Part shown: one piece after another, positions 1-6,634 of the stretch
How positions within the stretch are numbered: position 1 is the first letter of the stretch
Layout of the letters: each line of letters starts with the position of its first letter
Source of the DNA: Betaproteobacteria bacterium
GTDB taxonomy: Bacteria > Pseudomonadota > Gammaproteobacteria > Burkholderiales > SG8-41
Length of the DNA: 12,889 bases
Assembly: GCA_021414185.1 (NCBI GenBank)
Contig: JAIOOZ010000537.1
Span: forward strand, 1-12,889
Reading direction: 5' to 3'
Notes under the pieces: model-generated
Database searches by the model: none
What the model saw: the letters and a program-made list of their open reading frames with translations, nothing else
Told to the model about the DNA's origin: nothing
Made by a program: the position numbers and the translations under genes

Positions 1-2
1 AA

Positions 3-203
3 GTGAGAAACCTGGTTGACGATCTCGAAGCAGAGGAGACCGCCAATAGCCGCCTGGGAAAGCGCGCCATGATCATCGCGTTCGTGGTGGTGAGCGCTTT
101 TACGGCGTGGCTGGTTCTCGGCCTGATCGCCAGCGACGAGAAATTCGAGCGTGGGATACCTGTCCAGATGCCCGACAAAGTCGTCGTGCCGAAAAAAGAC
201 TAG
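3..203 (+). CDS. Small single-pass membrane protein, possibly 5'-truncated
   Basis: A 66-residue reading frame begins at a GTG at position 3 and ends with TAG. Residues 1-21 are acidic then basic (DDLEAEE, then GKRA). Residues about 22-44 form one hydrophobic stretch (IIAFVVVSAFTAWLVLGLIA) that looks like a transmembrane helix. The remaining 22 residues are charged and proline-containing, ending in VVVPKKD. I do not recognise the family. Only two bases precede the GTG, so I cannot tell whether this is a complete small membrane protein or the C-terminal end of a longer one; no ribosome binding site can be checked. It converges on the Bug-type gene, whose stop lies 20 bp away. Confidence 0.5.
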   Translation: MRNLVDDLEAEETANSRLGKRAMIIAFVVVSAFTAWLVLGLIASDEKFERGIPVQMPDKVVVPKKD

Positions 204-223
204 GCCAGGGCTTGCGCAGCGTG

Positions 224-1177
224 CTATTCGGGTTTGATCCCGGAGAGTTGCGCTGCCTTGTGCCACTTCACGGTTTCGGCGGCCATGAAACGCGCAAACT
301 CTTCCGCCGAGTTGCCGACAGTCTGCATCGCTCTTTGGGAAAACTGCTCCCTTACCTCGGGGGCCTTGAGCGCGTTCACCAGTTCCGTGTTGAGCCGCAG
401 GATAATTTCGCGCGGCGTCGCGGCCGGCGCCAGCACGCCATTCCAGCCGAGGACTTCGTAGTCAGGGATGCCGGCTTCAATGACGGTTGGCACGTTCGGA
501 AGAAACGCGGACCGCGTGCGCGAGGTGACGGCCACGGCTTTCAAACGGCCGCTCTGAATGAAGGGCATAGGTCCGACGGGCGCGGCAAACGCGGAATCGA
601 GATGGCCGCCGATCAGGTCGACCAGCACGGGACCGGCACCCTTGTATGGAACGTGCGTAATCCTGATACCGGTCACCTTGACGAGCCAGCCGGTTGCCAG
701 GTTAGGCAGAGTTGCGCTCGTGCCATAAGTGAGCTTGTCGGGATGCGCCTTCGCGTATGCAAGCAGTTCCTTGAGCGATTTTGCGGGAACCGACGGATGC
801 ACGACGATCAGATAAGGGAACTGCGTGGCGAGAGTGACCGGCGCGAAATCCTTCACCGGATCGAACGGCAGTTTTTTGCGCACGTTTGGATTGACGGCGT
901 GCGCCGCCGTGGGCATCAGCAGCGTATAGCCGTCGGGCGCCGAGCGCACCAGCAGCTCGGAGCCGATGATTTCATCGCCGCCGGGGCGGTTTTCGATGAT
1001 CACGCTTTGCCCGATGTTCTCGCTCAGCTTCTGGCTGATGACGCGCCCGGTGAGGTCGCCTATCCCACCCGGCGGAAAGGGAATGATGATACGTATGGGC
1101 TTGGCAGGAAACTGCTGCGCCGACGCGATGGACGCAAGAGTGAACAGGATAGCTGCGGTTGTGAGTGACTTGTGCAT
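224..1177 (-). CDS. Bug/TctC-family periplasmic solute-binding protein (copy 1)
   Basis: A 317-residue protein of the Bug (TctC) family, the extracytoplasmic binding component of tripartite tricarboxylate transporters; family members bind carboxylates or related small solutes in the periplasm. I chose the ATG at 1177 because it gives a clean signal peptide (MHKSLTTAAILFTLASIASA, probable cleavage before QQ) and has a GGCGG ribosome binding site about 6 bases upstream. A longer frame to 1234 would overlap the upstream gene and bury the signal peptide. Family landmarks follow in order: PIRIIIPFPPGG with an Asp nearby, ENRPGG, APDGYTLL, LPFDPVKDFAPVT, VHPSVPAKSLKEL, VPYKGAGP, and VPTVIEAGIPDYE. 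Length is normal for the family. It is the last gene of the five-gene minus-strand operon, 4 bp after the PrpD stop, so translation is probably coupled. No TctA or TctB membrane subunits are in the window, as is usual for Bug proteins. The ligand is unknown. Confidence 0.93.
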   Translation of the reverse strand: MHKSLTTAAILFTLASIASAQQFPAKPIRIIIPFPPGGIGDLTGRVISQKLSENIGQSVIIENRPGGDEIIGSELLVRSAPDGYTLLMPTAAHAVNPNVRKKLPFDPVKDFAPVTLATQFPYLIVVHPSVPAKSLKELLAYAKAHPDKLTYGTSATLPNLATGWLVKVTGIRITHVPYKGAGPVLVDLIGGHLDSAFAAPVGPMPFIQSGRLKAVAVTSRTRSAFLPNVPTVIEAGIPDYEVLGWNGVLAPAATPREIILRLNTELVNALKAPEVREQFSQRAMQTVGNSAEEFARFMAAETVKWHKAAQLSGIKPE

Positions 1178-1181
1178 TTGA

Positions 1182-2594
1182 CTATCCGCCTTTACTTTGC
1201 CTGGCCGCCGGATGCGCGGACGTCCCGGAATCAAGCGCGAAGAGTGTAAGTATTTCGCGCACGCTTTTCATGTCTTCGAGGCGCCACAGCCGCTTGAGCG
1301 CCTTGGCCGCCTTGGTTTTTCCGAGGACCGGCTGCGCCAGTTTCAGAAATTTCGCCTCGACTTCCTGGTCGCTGAGCGGGTTCTTGGGGTGACCTTTCGC
1401 ATAGTGCACTTCGCATACATGCTTTTCGCCGGATTTCATGGTTACCGTGATGCGGAAGGGAAAGGCCTCCGGCCACAGCTTGTTGCATTCTTCGGTCCAC
1501 CGCACGTCGATTTTCTGCATCAGCGCGCGTATGTCCGGATCGTTGAAGCGGTCGGGTTCGAAATCTTCGTGCCAGATGGTGCCGCGGCTGAGCGCCACGG
1601 CAATGATGTACGGGATGCTGTGGTCCGCGGTCTCGCGGCTGGTCGGGTTCCACTTGTCGCGCGTGTCCGCCGCGATTTCGACGGCGAACTCGTAAGTTTC
1701 GACATCGATCTTCTGGATGTCATGCAGTTTCCCCCTGAGTATTTTATGCAGCTCGACCGCGGGAGTGACCGAGCACTGGGCCTCGTAATCGCAGGGATAG
1801 CATTTGAATTTCGCGGTTTCTATGGAGAACTGCGTGCCGCCACCGCCGAATTCCGGCAGCTTCAGCGCGGTCCCCATCTGCTTCTTGAATCCCAGCGGCC
1901 CTTCAAACGCCTCCGCGGGCCCGGTCAGCCCCCGCCGCGCGATCAGCGCCGCGAAAACGCCGTTGCGCGTCGAATTCCCGGCCGCGCATCCCTTCCACAT
2001 CGAAAGCTGGCCCACGCGGGTCTGGGTCATGCTGGCGTTGGCGACAGCCGCGAGCGCCAGGGCATTGGCCATCTGCTCTTTGCCGAGGCCCATCGCCTTT
2101 GCCGCGCCGGCCGCGGAGCCGAGGACGACGTAAACGACGTTGTCCCACCCGCTGGCCCGCAGGTCCGTGCAGGCCGCACCAAAGCGGTCATGTACTTCGT
2201 ACGCGAGGACTATGCTGGCGATTGTTGTCTGCATGTCTGCGCCCGCGTATTCCGCCGCCGCCAGCACGCCCATCAGATTGTCGCTGGTATGCCCGGTCTT
2301 GGGCGACATGCTGGTGTCGTTAAGGTCGAAGTAGCGCGATGCCACGCCGTTGGCGAAAGCCGCGGTTTCGGGCGCGCAGCGGTGGCGCGTGCCGAATACC
2401 GTCGCACCCGGGCGCGATGTCGATTCGAGGGCATGAGCGCGCGCGATCGCCGGCGGCTCCAGGTGAAAAGCGCCTATTGCGCAACCCAGCGTATCGATGA
2501 CAACGCGCTTGACCGTGTGGACCGTGCTTGCCGGAAGATCGCCATATTTCAGCGCCACGCCGTAATCGCTCAGAAAATCCAGAATGCGATCCAC
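1182..2594 (-). CDS. MmgE/PrpD family protein (2-methylcitrate dehydratase-like), copy 1
   Basis: A 470-residue cytoplasmic protein of the MmgE/PrpD family, which contains 2-methylcitrate dehydratase, cis-aconitate decarboxylase and isomerases. It starts with GTG at 2594, supported by a strong AAGGAGGAGA ribosome binding site 7 bases upstream. Visible landmarks: the N-terminal helical domain; RYFDLNDTSM at 87-96 and GHTSDN at 101-106 (PrpD proper usually has GHPSDN); FKCYPCDYEAQ at 263-273, matching the family K-x-YP...Q segment; and DKWNPTSRETADHSIPYI in the C-terminal half, very close to PrpD proper. The pattern therefore favours a dehydratase acting on a tricarboxylate or hydroxyacid. No prpB, prpC or acnD lies nearby, so a housekeeping methylcitrate-cycle role is not supported and a specialised catabolic role is inferred. 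It sits between an SDR (56 bp upstream) and Bug protein 1 (4 bp downstream) in one operon. Confidence 0.9.
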   Translation of the reverse strand: MDRILDFLSDYGVALKYGDLPASTVHTVKRVVIDTLGCAIGAFHLEPPAIARAHALESTSRPGATVFGTRHRCAPETAAFANGVASRYFDLNDTSMSPKTGHTSDNLMGVLAAAEYAGADMQTTIASIVLAYEVHDRFGAACTDLRASGWDNVVYVVLGSAAGAAKAMGLGKEQMANALALAAVANASMTQTRVGQLSMWKGCAAGNSTRNGVFAALIARRGLTGPAEAFEGPLGFKKQMGTALKLPEFGGGGTQFSIETAKFKCYPCDYEAQCSVTPAVELHKILRGKLHDIQKIDVETYEFAVEIAADTRDKWNPTSRETADHSIPYIIAVALSRGTIWHEDFEPDRFNDPDIRALMQKIDVRWTEECNKLWPEAFPFRITVTMKSGEKHVCEVHYAKGHPKNPLSDQEVEAKFLKLAQPVLGKTKAAKALKRLWRLEDMKSVREILTLFALDSGTSAHPAARQSKGG

Positions 2595-2650
2595 TTCAAT
2601 CTCCTCCTTGTTAATGCTTGTATGGCCGGCGCCGGTGCAGCGCGCGCGGC

Positions 2651-3385
2651 TCAGAACAGAATGCGCGCGTCCAGATTGATGAATTGTCCAGACACGCTTT
2701 TCATGCGCGAGAGGTGGACGAAGAATTCGCCGACTTCGTCCGGATGGTTGGTCCGCTTCAGAATATTGCCTTCGGCAAAGGTGTCCGCCTCGCCGGGGTG
2801 GGGGTTTTTACCCGGCGCGACCACGTTGACTTTCACGTTGTGTTCGCCGAGTTCGAGCGCGGCCGCCTTCATGAGCCCCAGCACGCCCGCCTTGGAGGCG
2901 GCATAGGCGGACCATCGGGCCCGTCCTTTCGAGCCGGTCCCCGAGCCCATGATGATGATGTGGCCGTCCCGCTGCTTCGACATCGGCGCGGCCGCCGCCT
3001 TGATGCAGTGAAAGATGCCCTTCAGGTTGGTGTCGACCACCAGGTCCCAGTCTTCGTCGCTGTATTCGGTGATGAGCTTTTCCTTTTCGCGCCCTCTCGT
3101 GAGCCGCCCCAGGGCGCCGCCGGCCACGCAGACCATGACGTCCACCCGTCCCCACAGCGCGAGCGCCCGCTCGACCATTGCCGCGACTTCCTTGTATTGG
3201 GTCACGCTGGCGGGGAAGGCAACCGCCTGACCCGGCCCCTGCTTGTTGATGGCGGCGGCAACTTCCGCGGCCGCATCCTCGTCCACGTCGTTGATCAGGA
3301 CTTTATCGCCGGCCCTGCCAAAGGCCATGGCAACTCCGCTGCCCAACCACCCACCCGCCCCCGTAACGATGACAACTTTTTCCAT
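2651..3385 (-). CDS. Classical SDR-family NAD(P)-dependent oxidoreductase
   Basis: A 244-residue short-chain dehydrogenase of classical length. The nucleotide-binding motif TGAGGWLG spans residues 8-15. Acidic residues after strand 2 (INDVDED, 31-37) suggest preference for NAD over NADP. The catalytic tetrad is complete: Asn120 (DTNLKG), Ser148 (MGSGTG), Tyr161 and Lys165 (YAASK). Two departures from the family are visible: the usual NNAG motif reads CVAGG (86-90), and the C-terminal end lacks the common IDGG, reading SGQFINLDARILF instead. The start at 3385 has an AAGGCA ribosome binding site about 4 bases upstream. It is the third gene of the operon, after a 98-bp AT-rich gap that could carry its own weak promoter. 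Substrate is not predictable; a hydroxyacid or cyclic alcohol is a guess. Confidence 0.9.
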   Translation of the reverse strand: MEKVVIVTGAGGWLGSGVAMAFGRAGDKVLINDVDEDAAAEVAAAINKQGPGQAVAFPASVTQYKEVAAMVERALALWGRVDVMVCVAGGALGRLTRGREKEKLITEYSDEDWDLVVDTNLKGIFHCIKAAAAPMSKQRDGHIIIMGSGTGSKGRARWSAYAASKAGVLGLMKAAALELGEHNVKVNVVAPGKNPHPGEADTFAEGNILKRTNHPDEVGEFFVHLSRMKSVSGQFINLDARILF

Positions 3386-3475
3386 GATTGCCTTGTAGTT
3401 TTATGAAAGCCCGAAAAACCGCTTGAAACTTGGCACCGGCGCATCGATAAATAAAATGCATATTTTCGTTACTTG

Positions 3476-3491
3476 CCATTTTTTTAAATGG
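3476..3491 (-). other. AT-rich hairpin across the stop codon of the PRISE-like gene
   Basis: A perfect 6-bp inverted repeat (CCATTT / AAATGG) with a four-base A/T loop includes the TAA stop codon. It introduces the 98-bp intercistronic gap (3386-3483), which is visibly richer in A and T than the coding DNA around it. The stem is too weak and lacks the GC pairs of a strong terminator. It might stabilise or process the operon mRNA at this point, or be chance. Confidence 0.3.
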
Positions 3492-4554
3492 ACGGCCGGC
3501 TTGCGCAGGGAATGATTTTCTCGGCGCGGTAGTGCGCGAAGTGCTGCGCGAACATCGCGCCAGTGTCCAGCGTCTCGGCGAAACCCAGTGCGCGCGCCTT
3601 GGTCATCAGCGATCGTATCTCCCATTCAGGCCGCAACAGGTAATCGCCGTACGGCCACAAGGCGACGGATTCGAGTTGGGTCGGGCGCAGGCCGTGCTTT
3701 TTAACGATGTTCTGCCACACCGCGCCTTTGTCCGCCATGTAGGAGGCGAGTTTCAGGTTGCGCGGCGCGCCGGCCTGCATGCCGAACCCTTTCGCGATGT
3801 CCGGCCACAGGTCCATCCAGCGTGGATAGTCGCCGTTGATGACATTGAATGACTGATTGGCGCAGCGCGGCTCCTCGGCCATCCACGCGAGGCTGCGGGC
3901 GAGCAGGGCGGTATCTGTGAATTGCGAAGGCACCTTGAAGCTCGCTTCAGTGCCGGGAAAATCCAGCGGCAGACCGAGTTCGCGCTGGACTGCAGCATAG
4001 ACAGCGATGACCATGCCCGCGGAGCGCGCATAGTCGATTGCCGGGTCGCAGAACGAATGCGGCCGCGACGTCGAATAACCCCAGTTCTTGCCGCGGCTTT
4101 GTGCGCGCAGAAAGTCTTCCTGCTCGAAATAAAAATTACGGTTGTTCGCGCGCGGGCTTTCTTCGGTCAGCGGCACCGGCACCGGGCCGAGCTGGGTCCC
4201 ATAGTATTTGCTGCCGTGCACCGCGTGCACGTGCCTGAGTTTTGCAATCGGCTCGACCGCATTGACGAGGTTGACGAGCATCGCGGTGTTGATTTCGACG
4301 GATTCCGGAATGCCCTCCGGGTGGTCGTAGCGCGCCGCATAGAAAATATGCGTGACATCGCTCAACGCGCCGAGCTTGCGCTTGCAGTCATCGATGTCTT
4401 TCAGTTCGACGGCAATCCAGCGCATGCCGGGTGAGGTTCGCGCCGAGCGCGCCAACCCGACCACGTTCCAGCCGCCGGTGGCGACCAGGTGTTCGGCGAT
4501 GCGGCGGCCGATCAGGCCCGACGCGCCGGCGATGAGTGCGGTTCTTGTGATCAT
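3484..4554 (-). CDS. PRISE-type extended SDR (progesterone 5-beta-reductase / iridoid synthase-like enone reductase)
   Basis: A 356-residue atypical short-chain dehydrogenase. Motifs match the PRISE group (progesterone 5-beta-reductase / iridoid synthase-like 1,4-enone reductases): GASGLIG at 10-16 binds the cofactor; GSKYYGTQLGP at 114-124 carries the conserved Lys116; NFYFEQEDFL at 140-149 carries the conserved Tyr142; GYSTSRPHSFCD at 159-170 corresponds to the usual RP-containing segment; and FNVINGD at 236-242 matches the FN-x-x-NGD motif. In characterised members the Lys and Tyr sit in these two separate motifs rather than in a YxxxK, which is what is seen here. Such enzymes reduce activated C=C bonds of enones using NADPH; a bacterial substrate is not known from the sequence. 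The ATG at 4554 has only a weak ribosome binding site (GGAAC). It is the second gene of the operon, 25 bp after Bug protein 2. An AT-rich hairpin covers its stop codon. Confidence 0.85.
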   Translation of the reverse strand: MITRTALIAGASGLIGRRIAEHLVATGGWNVVGLARSARTSPGMRWIAVELKDIDDCKRKLGALSDVTHIFYAARYDHPEGIPESVEINTAMLVNLVNAVEPIAKLRHVHAVHGSKYYGTQLGPVPVPLTEESPRANNRNFYFEQEDFLRAQSRGKNWGYSTSRPHSFCDPAIDYARSAGMVIAVYAAVQRELGLPLDFPGTEASFKVPSQFTDTALLARSLAWMAEEPRCANQSFNVINGDYPRWMDLWPDIAKGFGMQAGAPRNLKLASYMADKGAVWQNIVKKHGLRPTQLESVALWPYGDYLLRPEWEIRSLMTKARALGFAETLDTGAMFAQHFAHYRAEKIIPCASRPSI

Positions 4555-4579
4555 TTAAGTGACTGTTCCGGGAGATTAA

Positions 4580-5575
4580 TCATTCGGCCTTGGCGCCGGA
4601 AACTTTCACGACCTTTGCCCATTTGACCGTTTCTGTTTTTATATACGCGGCAAATTGCGCAGGATTGCTGGCGACGATCTCGAAGCCGAGCGGCTCCAGC
4701 CGCTGCCTGGTTTCCGGCGCCGCCATCGCCTTCGCGAATTCAGCGTGCAGACGCGTTACGATTTCGTGCGGCGTGCCGGCCGGCGCGAGCACGCCATACC
4801 ACGCGGTCGCTTCGAACCCTGGGATGAGCGATTCGGCGATGGTCGGGACATCGGGTGCGGCGGCAGAACGTTTCGCGCCGGTGACGGCCAGCGCGTGCAA
4901 GCGCCTGGATTTTATATATGGCATGAACGATGCCATGCCGCCTATCACCATCTGAATCTGGCCGGCCACGAGATCGGTCACGCTTTGTCCGCCGCCCCTG
5001 TAGGGGACGTGCTGCAGGTTTGCGCCGAGCGCCGTGTTCAAGTACTCGCCGGTCAGATGCCCCACGGTGCCCACGCCGGCGGACGAGAAATTGATGGCGC
5101 CCGGCTTGTTCTTCGACAGTGCGACAAGTTCTTTGAGATCCCGCGCCGCGACGGAAGGGTGTACCGCGACGATGTTCTGCGCGCTGGCGAGTTGGGTGAT
5201 AGGCGCAAAGTCTTTCACGGGATCGAACGGCAGCCCGGGTATCAGGCTGGGCGCGATAGCGACGTTCGAGATATAGCCGAGCACGACGGAATAGCCGTCA
5301 GGCGCGGCGCGCGCGACGATTTCCATCCCGATATTGCCGTTGCCGCCTGAGCGGTTGTCGATGACAATCTGCTGCCCGAGCGATTCACCGATTTTTTGCG
5401 CGGCTATGCGTGCGACGGTATCTGCATTGCCGCCGGGCGAAAACGGCACAACGAAGCGGACGGGCCGCGCCGGATAGGCTGCCGCGGCGATTGCTGGCGC
5501 CGTGTTCGCCAGCACAGCCGCCAGGCAGCAGGCGAAGAGCGTGTTTTTCAGGGGGCGAACTACTATCGATTTCAT
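4580..5575 (-). CDS. Bug/TctC-family periplasmic solute-binding protein (copy 2)
   Basis: A 331-residue Bug/TctC-family binding protein, secreted to the periplasm. The ATG at 5575 is preferred over the longer frame to 5653 because it opens a normal signal peptide (MKSIVV, then a hydrophobic run, then an Ala-rich cleavage region at about 30-33 before YPARPVRF). The ribosome binding site is poor. Landmarks are RFVVPFSPGGNADTVAR, IDNRSGGNGNIGMEIVARAAPDGYSV, LPFDPVKDFAPITQLA, VHPSVAARDLKELV, FSSAGVGTVGHLTGE, HVPYRGGGQSVTDLVAGQIQM and DVPTIAESLIPGFEATAWYGVLAPAGTP, all typical. It is the first gene of the five-gene minus-strand operon and diverges from the cupin-rubredoxin gene. It differs clearly from copy 1, so the two probably bind different ligands. 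No TctA/TctB genes are nearby. Confidence 0.93.
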   Translation of the reverse strand: MKSIVVRPLKNTLFACCLAAVLANTAPAIAAAAYPARPVRFVVPFSPGGNADTVARIAAQKIGESLGQQIVIDNRSGGNGNIGMEIVARAAPDGYSVVLGYISNVAIAPSLIPGLPFDPVKDFAPITQLASAQNIVAVHPSVAARDLKELVALSKNKPGAINFSSAGVGTVGHLTGEYLNTALGANLQHVPYRGGGQSVTDLVAGQIQMVIGGMASFMPYIKSRRLHALAVTGAKRSAAAPDVPTIAESLIPGFEATAWYGVLAPAGTPHEIVTRLHAEFAKAMAAPETRQRLEPLGFEIVASNPAQFAAYIKTETVKWAKVVKVSGAKAE

Positions 5576-5596
5576 TATGCGGGGAGTGTAGCGTGA

Positions 5597-6607
5597 ATGA
5601 CAGCAGCGCGCCGGACGACGCTCGCGCGAGCGGGTATTATGTCGGCTCAACAACCGCTAATTTTATTGGGCGAGGATGCGACCGTGCCGCAATTTGCTTC
5701 GTATGAAGACGTAATAACCGGCAGGAAACGCCGCGTGATGCCCGGCGGGCTCGACGGCTGGCGCACGGAGTTCATCAAGCCTCCCGAAGGCGTGCTCGAT
5801 CATCCCGTGGCGTTTCTCGCGGAGGACTCGCCGAATCACACGATAGAAACCCACTTTCACCAGGTCGACCAGTTTCAGGTGGTAGTCACCGGCGGCGGAA
5901 CATTGGGCAAACATGAGCTTGCGATCAACGCCGTGCATTTTTCGCGCGCCTATACGCCGTACGGTCCGATCGCAGGCGATCAGCGCGGCGTCGGCTTCCT
6001 CACGCTACGCGCGCATTGGGACCCAGGCGCGCAGTACGTCGAGGCCAATCGGGAGAAGCTGCTGGGCATGCCGGAGCGGCGTCCCTGGCAGGCGACGGAG
6101 CTGCCGGAATTTGCCGGCGAGGCCGCCGTCAATCTGCATGCGTTCACCATCTTGCGCGATGAGCGCGGGCTCGCTGCGTATTCGCTGAGGCTCGCGCCCG
6201 GCGCGACGACGGCAACGCCCGACGCATCCGGCAGCAACGGTCAGTTCATCATTGTCGCGCGAGGCAGCGTCCGCTATCAGGAGCGTGAGCATGGCGCGAC
6301 GTCGGTCTGTTTCATCAGGCCGGACGAAGGCAGCTTTCAGCTCGAGGCCGGACCCGCGGGCGCAGACGTTCTGGTGCTTAATTTTCCGCGGCCCGATGGC
6401 GGCGCGCGGCGGGTGGCCGAAAAATCCGGCGGCCAGGCACTGCGTGTATGGCAATGCCAGCTTTGCGCCTTCGTCTATGATGAAGCCGAGGGCATGCCCG
6501 ATGAAGGCGTGGCACCGGGGACGCGCTGGAGCGACGTACCCGACAGCTGGACTTGTCCGGATTGTGGTGCCGGCAAGGCCGACTTCGATATGCTCGCAGT
6601 CGCGTAG
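5597..6607 (+). CDS. Cupin protein with C-terminal rubredoxin domain
   Basis: A 336-residue cytoplasmic protein with two recognisable parts. The N-terminal part is cupin-like: THFHQVDQFQVVVTGGGTLG at 85-104 supplies the metal-binding His86/His88 motif, and TPYGPI at 120-125 follows the first barrel. A second barrel-like segment (LRLAPGATTA... QFIIVARGSVRYQ, about 198-228) lacks the histidines, so this looks like a bicupin with one degenerate half. The C-terminal part (about 284-336) is a full rubredoxin: CQLC (Cys287, Cys290), AFVYDEAEG, DEGVAPGTRWSDVPDSWTCP and CPDC (Cys320, Cys323) for one Fe(Cys)4 centre. An electron-transfer module fused to a putative metal-dependent dioxygenase suggests a self-contained redox enzyme; this is inference. 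The start at 5597 has GGGGAG 10 bases upstream; an alternative ATG at 5639 (MSAQQ...) is equally possible and would match the start of the conserved part better. Confidence 0.87.
   Translation: MTAARRTTLARAGIMSAQQPLILLGEDATVPQFASYEDVITGRKRRVMPGGLDGWRTEFIKPPEGVLDHPVAFLAEDSPNHTIETHFHQVDQFQVVVTGGGTLGKHELAINAVHFSRAYTPYGPIAGDQRGVGFLTLRAHWDPGAQYVEANREKLLGMPERRPWQATELPEFAGEAAVNLHAFTILRDERGLAAYSLRLAPGATTATPDASGSNGQFIIVARGSVRYQEREHGATSVCFIRPDEGSFQLEAGPAGADVLVLNFPRPDGGARRVAEKSGGQALRVWQCQLCAFVYDEAEGMPDEGVAPGTRWSDVPDSWTCPDCGAGKADFDMLAVA
5619..5632. promoter_or_regulatory. Perfect 14-bp palindrome in the divergent start region
   Basis: The sequence CGCTCGCGCGAGCG is its own reverse complement. It lies between the start of the leftward operon (5575) and the second possible start of the rightward cupin-rubredoxin gene (5639). 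A CATAAT hexamer on the minus strand (5641-5636) would place transcription initiation near the palindrome. A regulator binding site is plausible, but in GC-rich DNA a short CG-rich palindrome may be chance, and if the cupin gene starts at 5597 it lies inside coding sequence. Confidence 0.3.
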
Positions 6608-6616
6608 CGCTTCCGG

Positions 6617-6634
6617 CGGCCGCTCAGGCGGCCG
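6617..6634. terminator. GC-rich hairpin between convergent genes
   Basis: A perfect 7-bp inverted repeat (CGGCCGC / GCGGCCG) with a four-base TCAG loop lies 10 bases after the cupin-rubredoxin stop. Its loop contains the stop codon (minus-strand TGA, 6626-6624) of the convergent PrpD gene. The position suits a bidirectional transcription end, but no T tract follows on either strand, so intrinsic termination is not certain. Confidence 0.4.

Noticed and set aside
107..1168. A 353-codon plus-strand frame opposite Bug protein 1
   Set aside because: It is rich in Arg, His and Gly with no recognisable motif, while the minus strand encodes a clear Bug-family protein with signal peptide.
1197..2906. 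A 569-codon plus-strand frame
   Set aside because: It runs antisense across the PrpD gene and into the SDR gene, and its composition is that of a shadow frame in GC-rich DNA.
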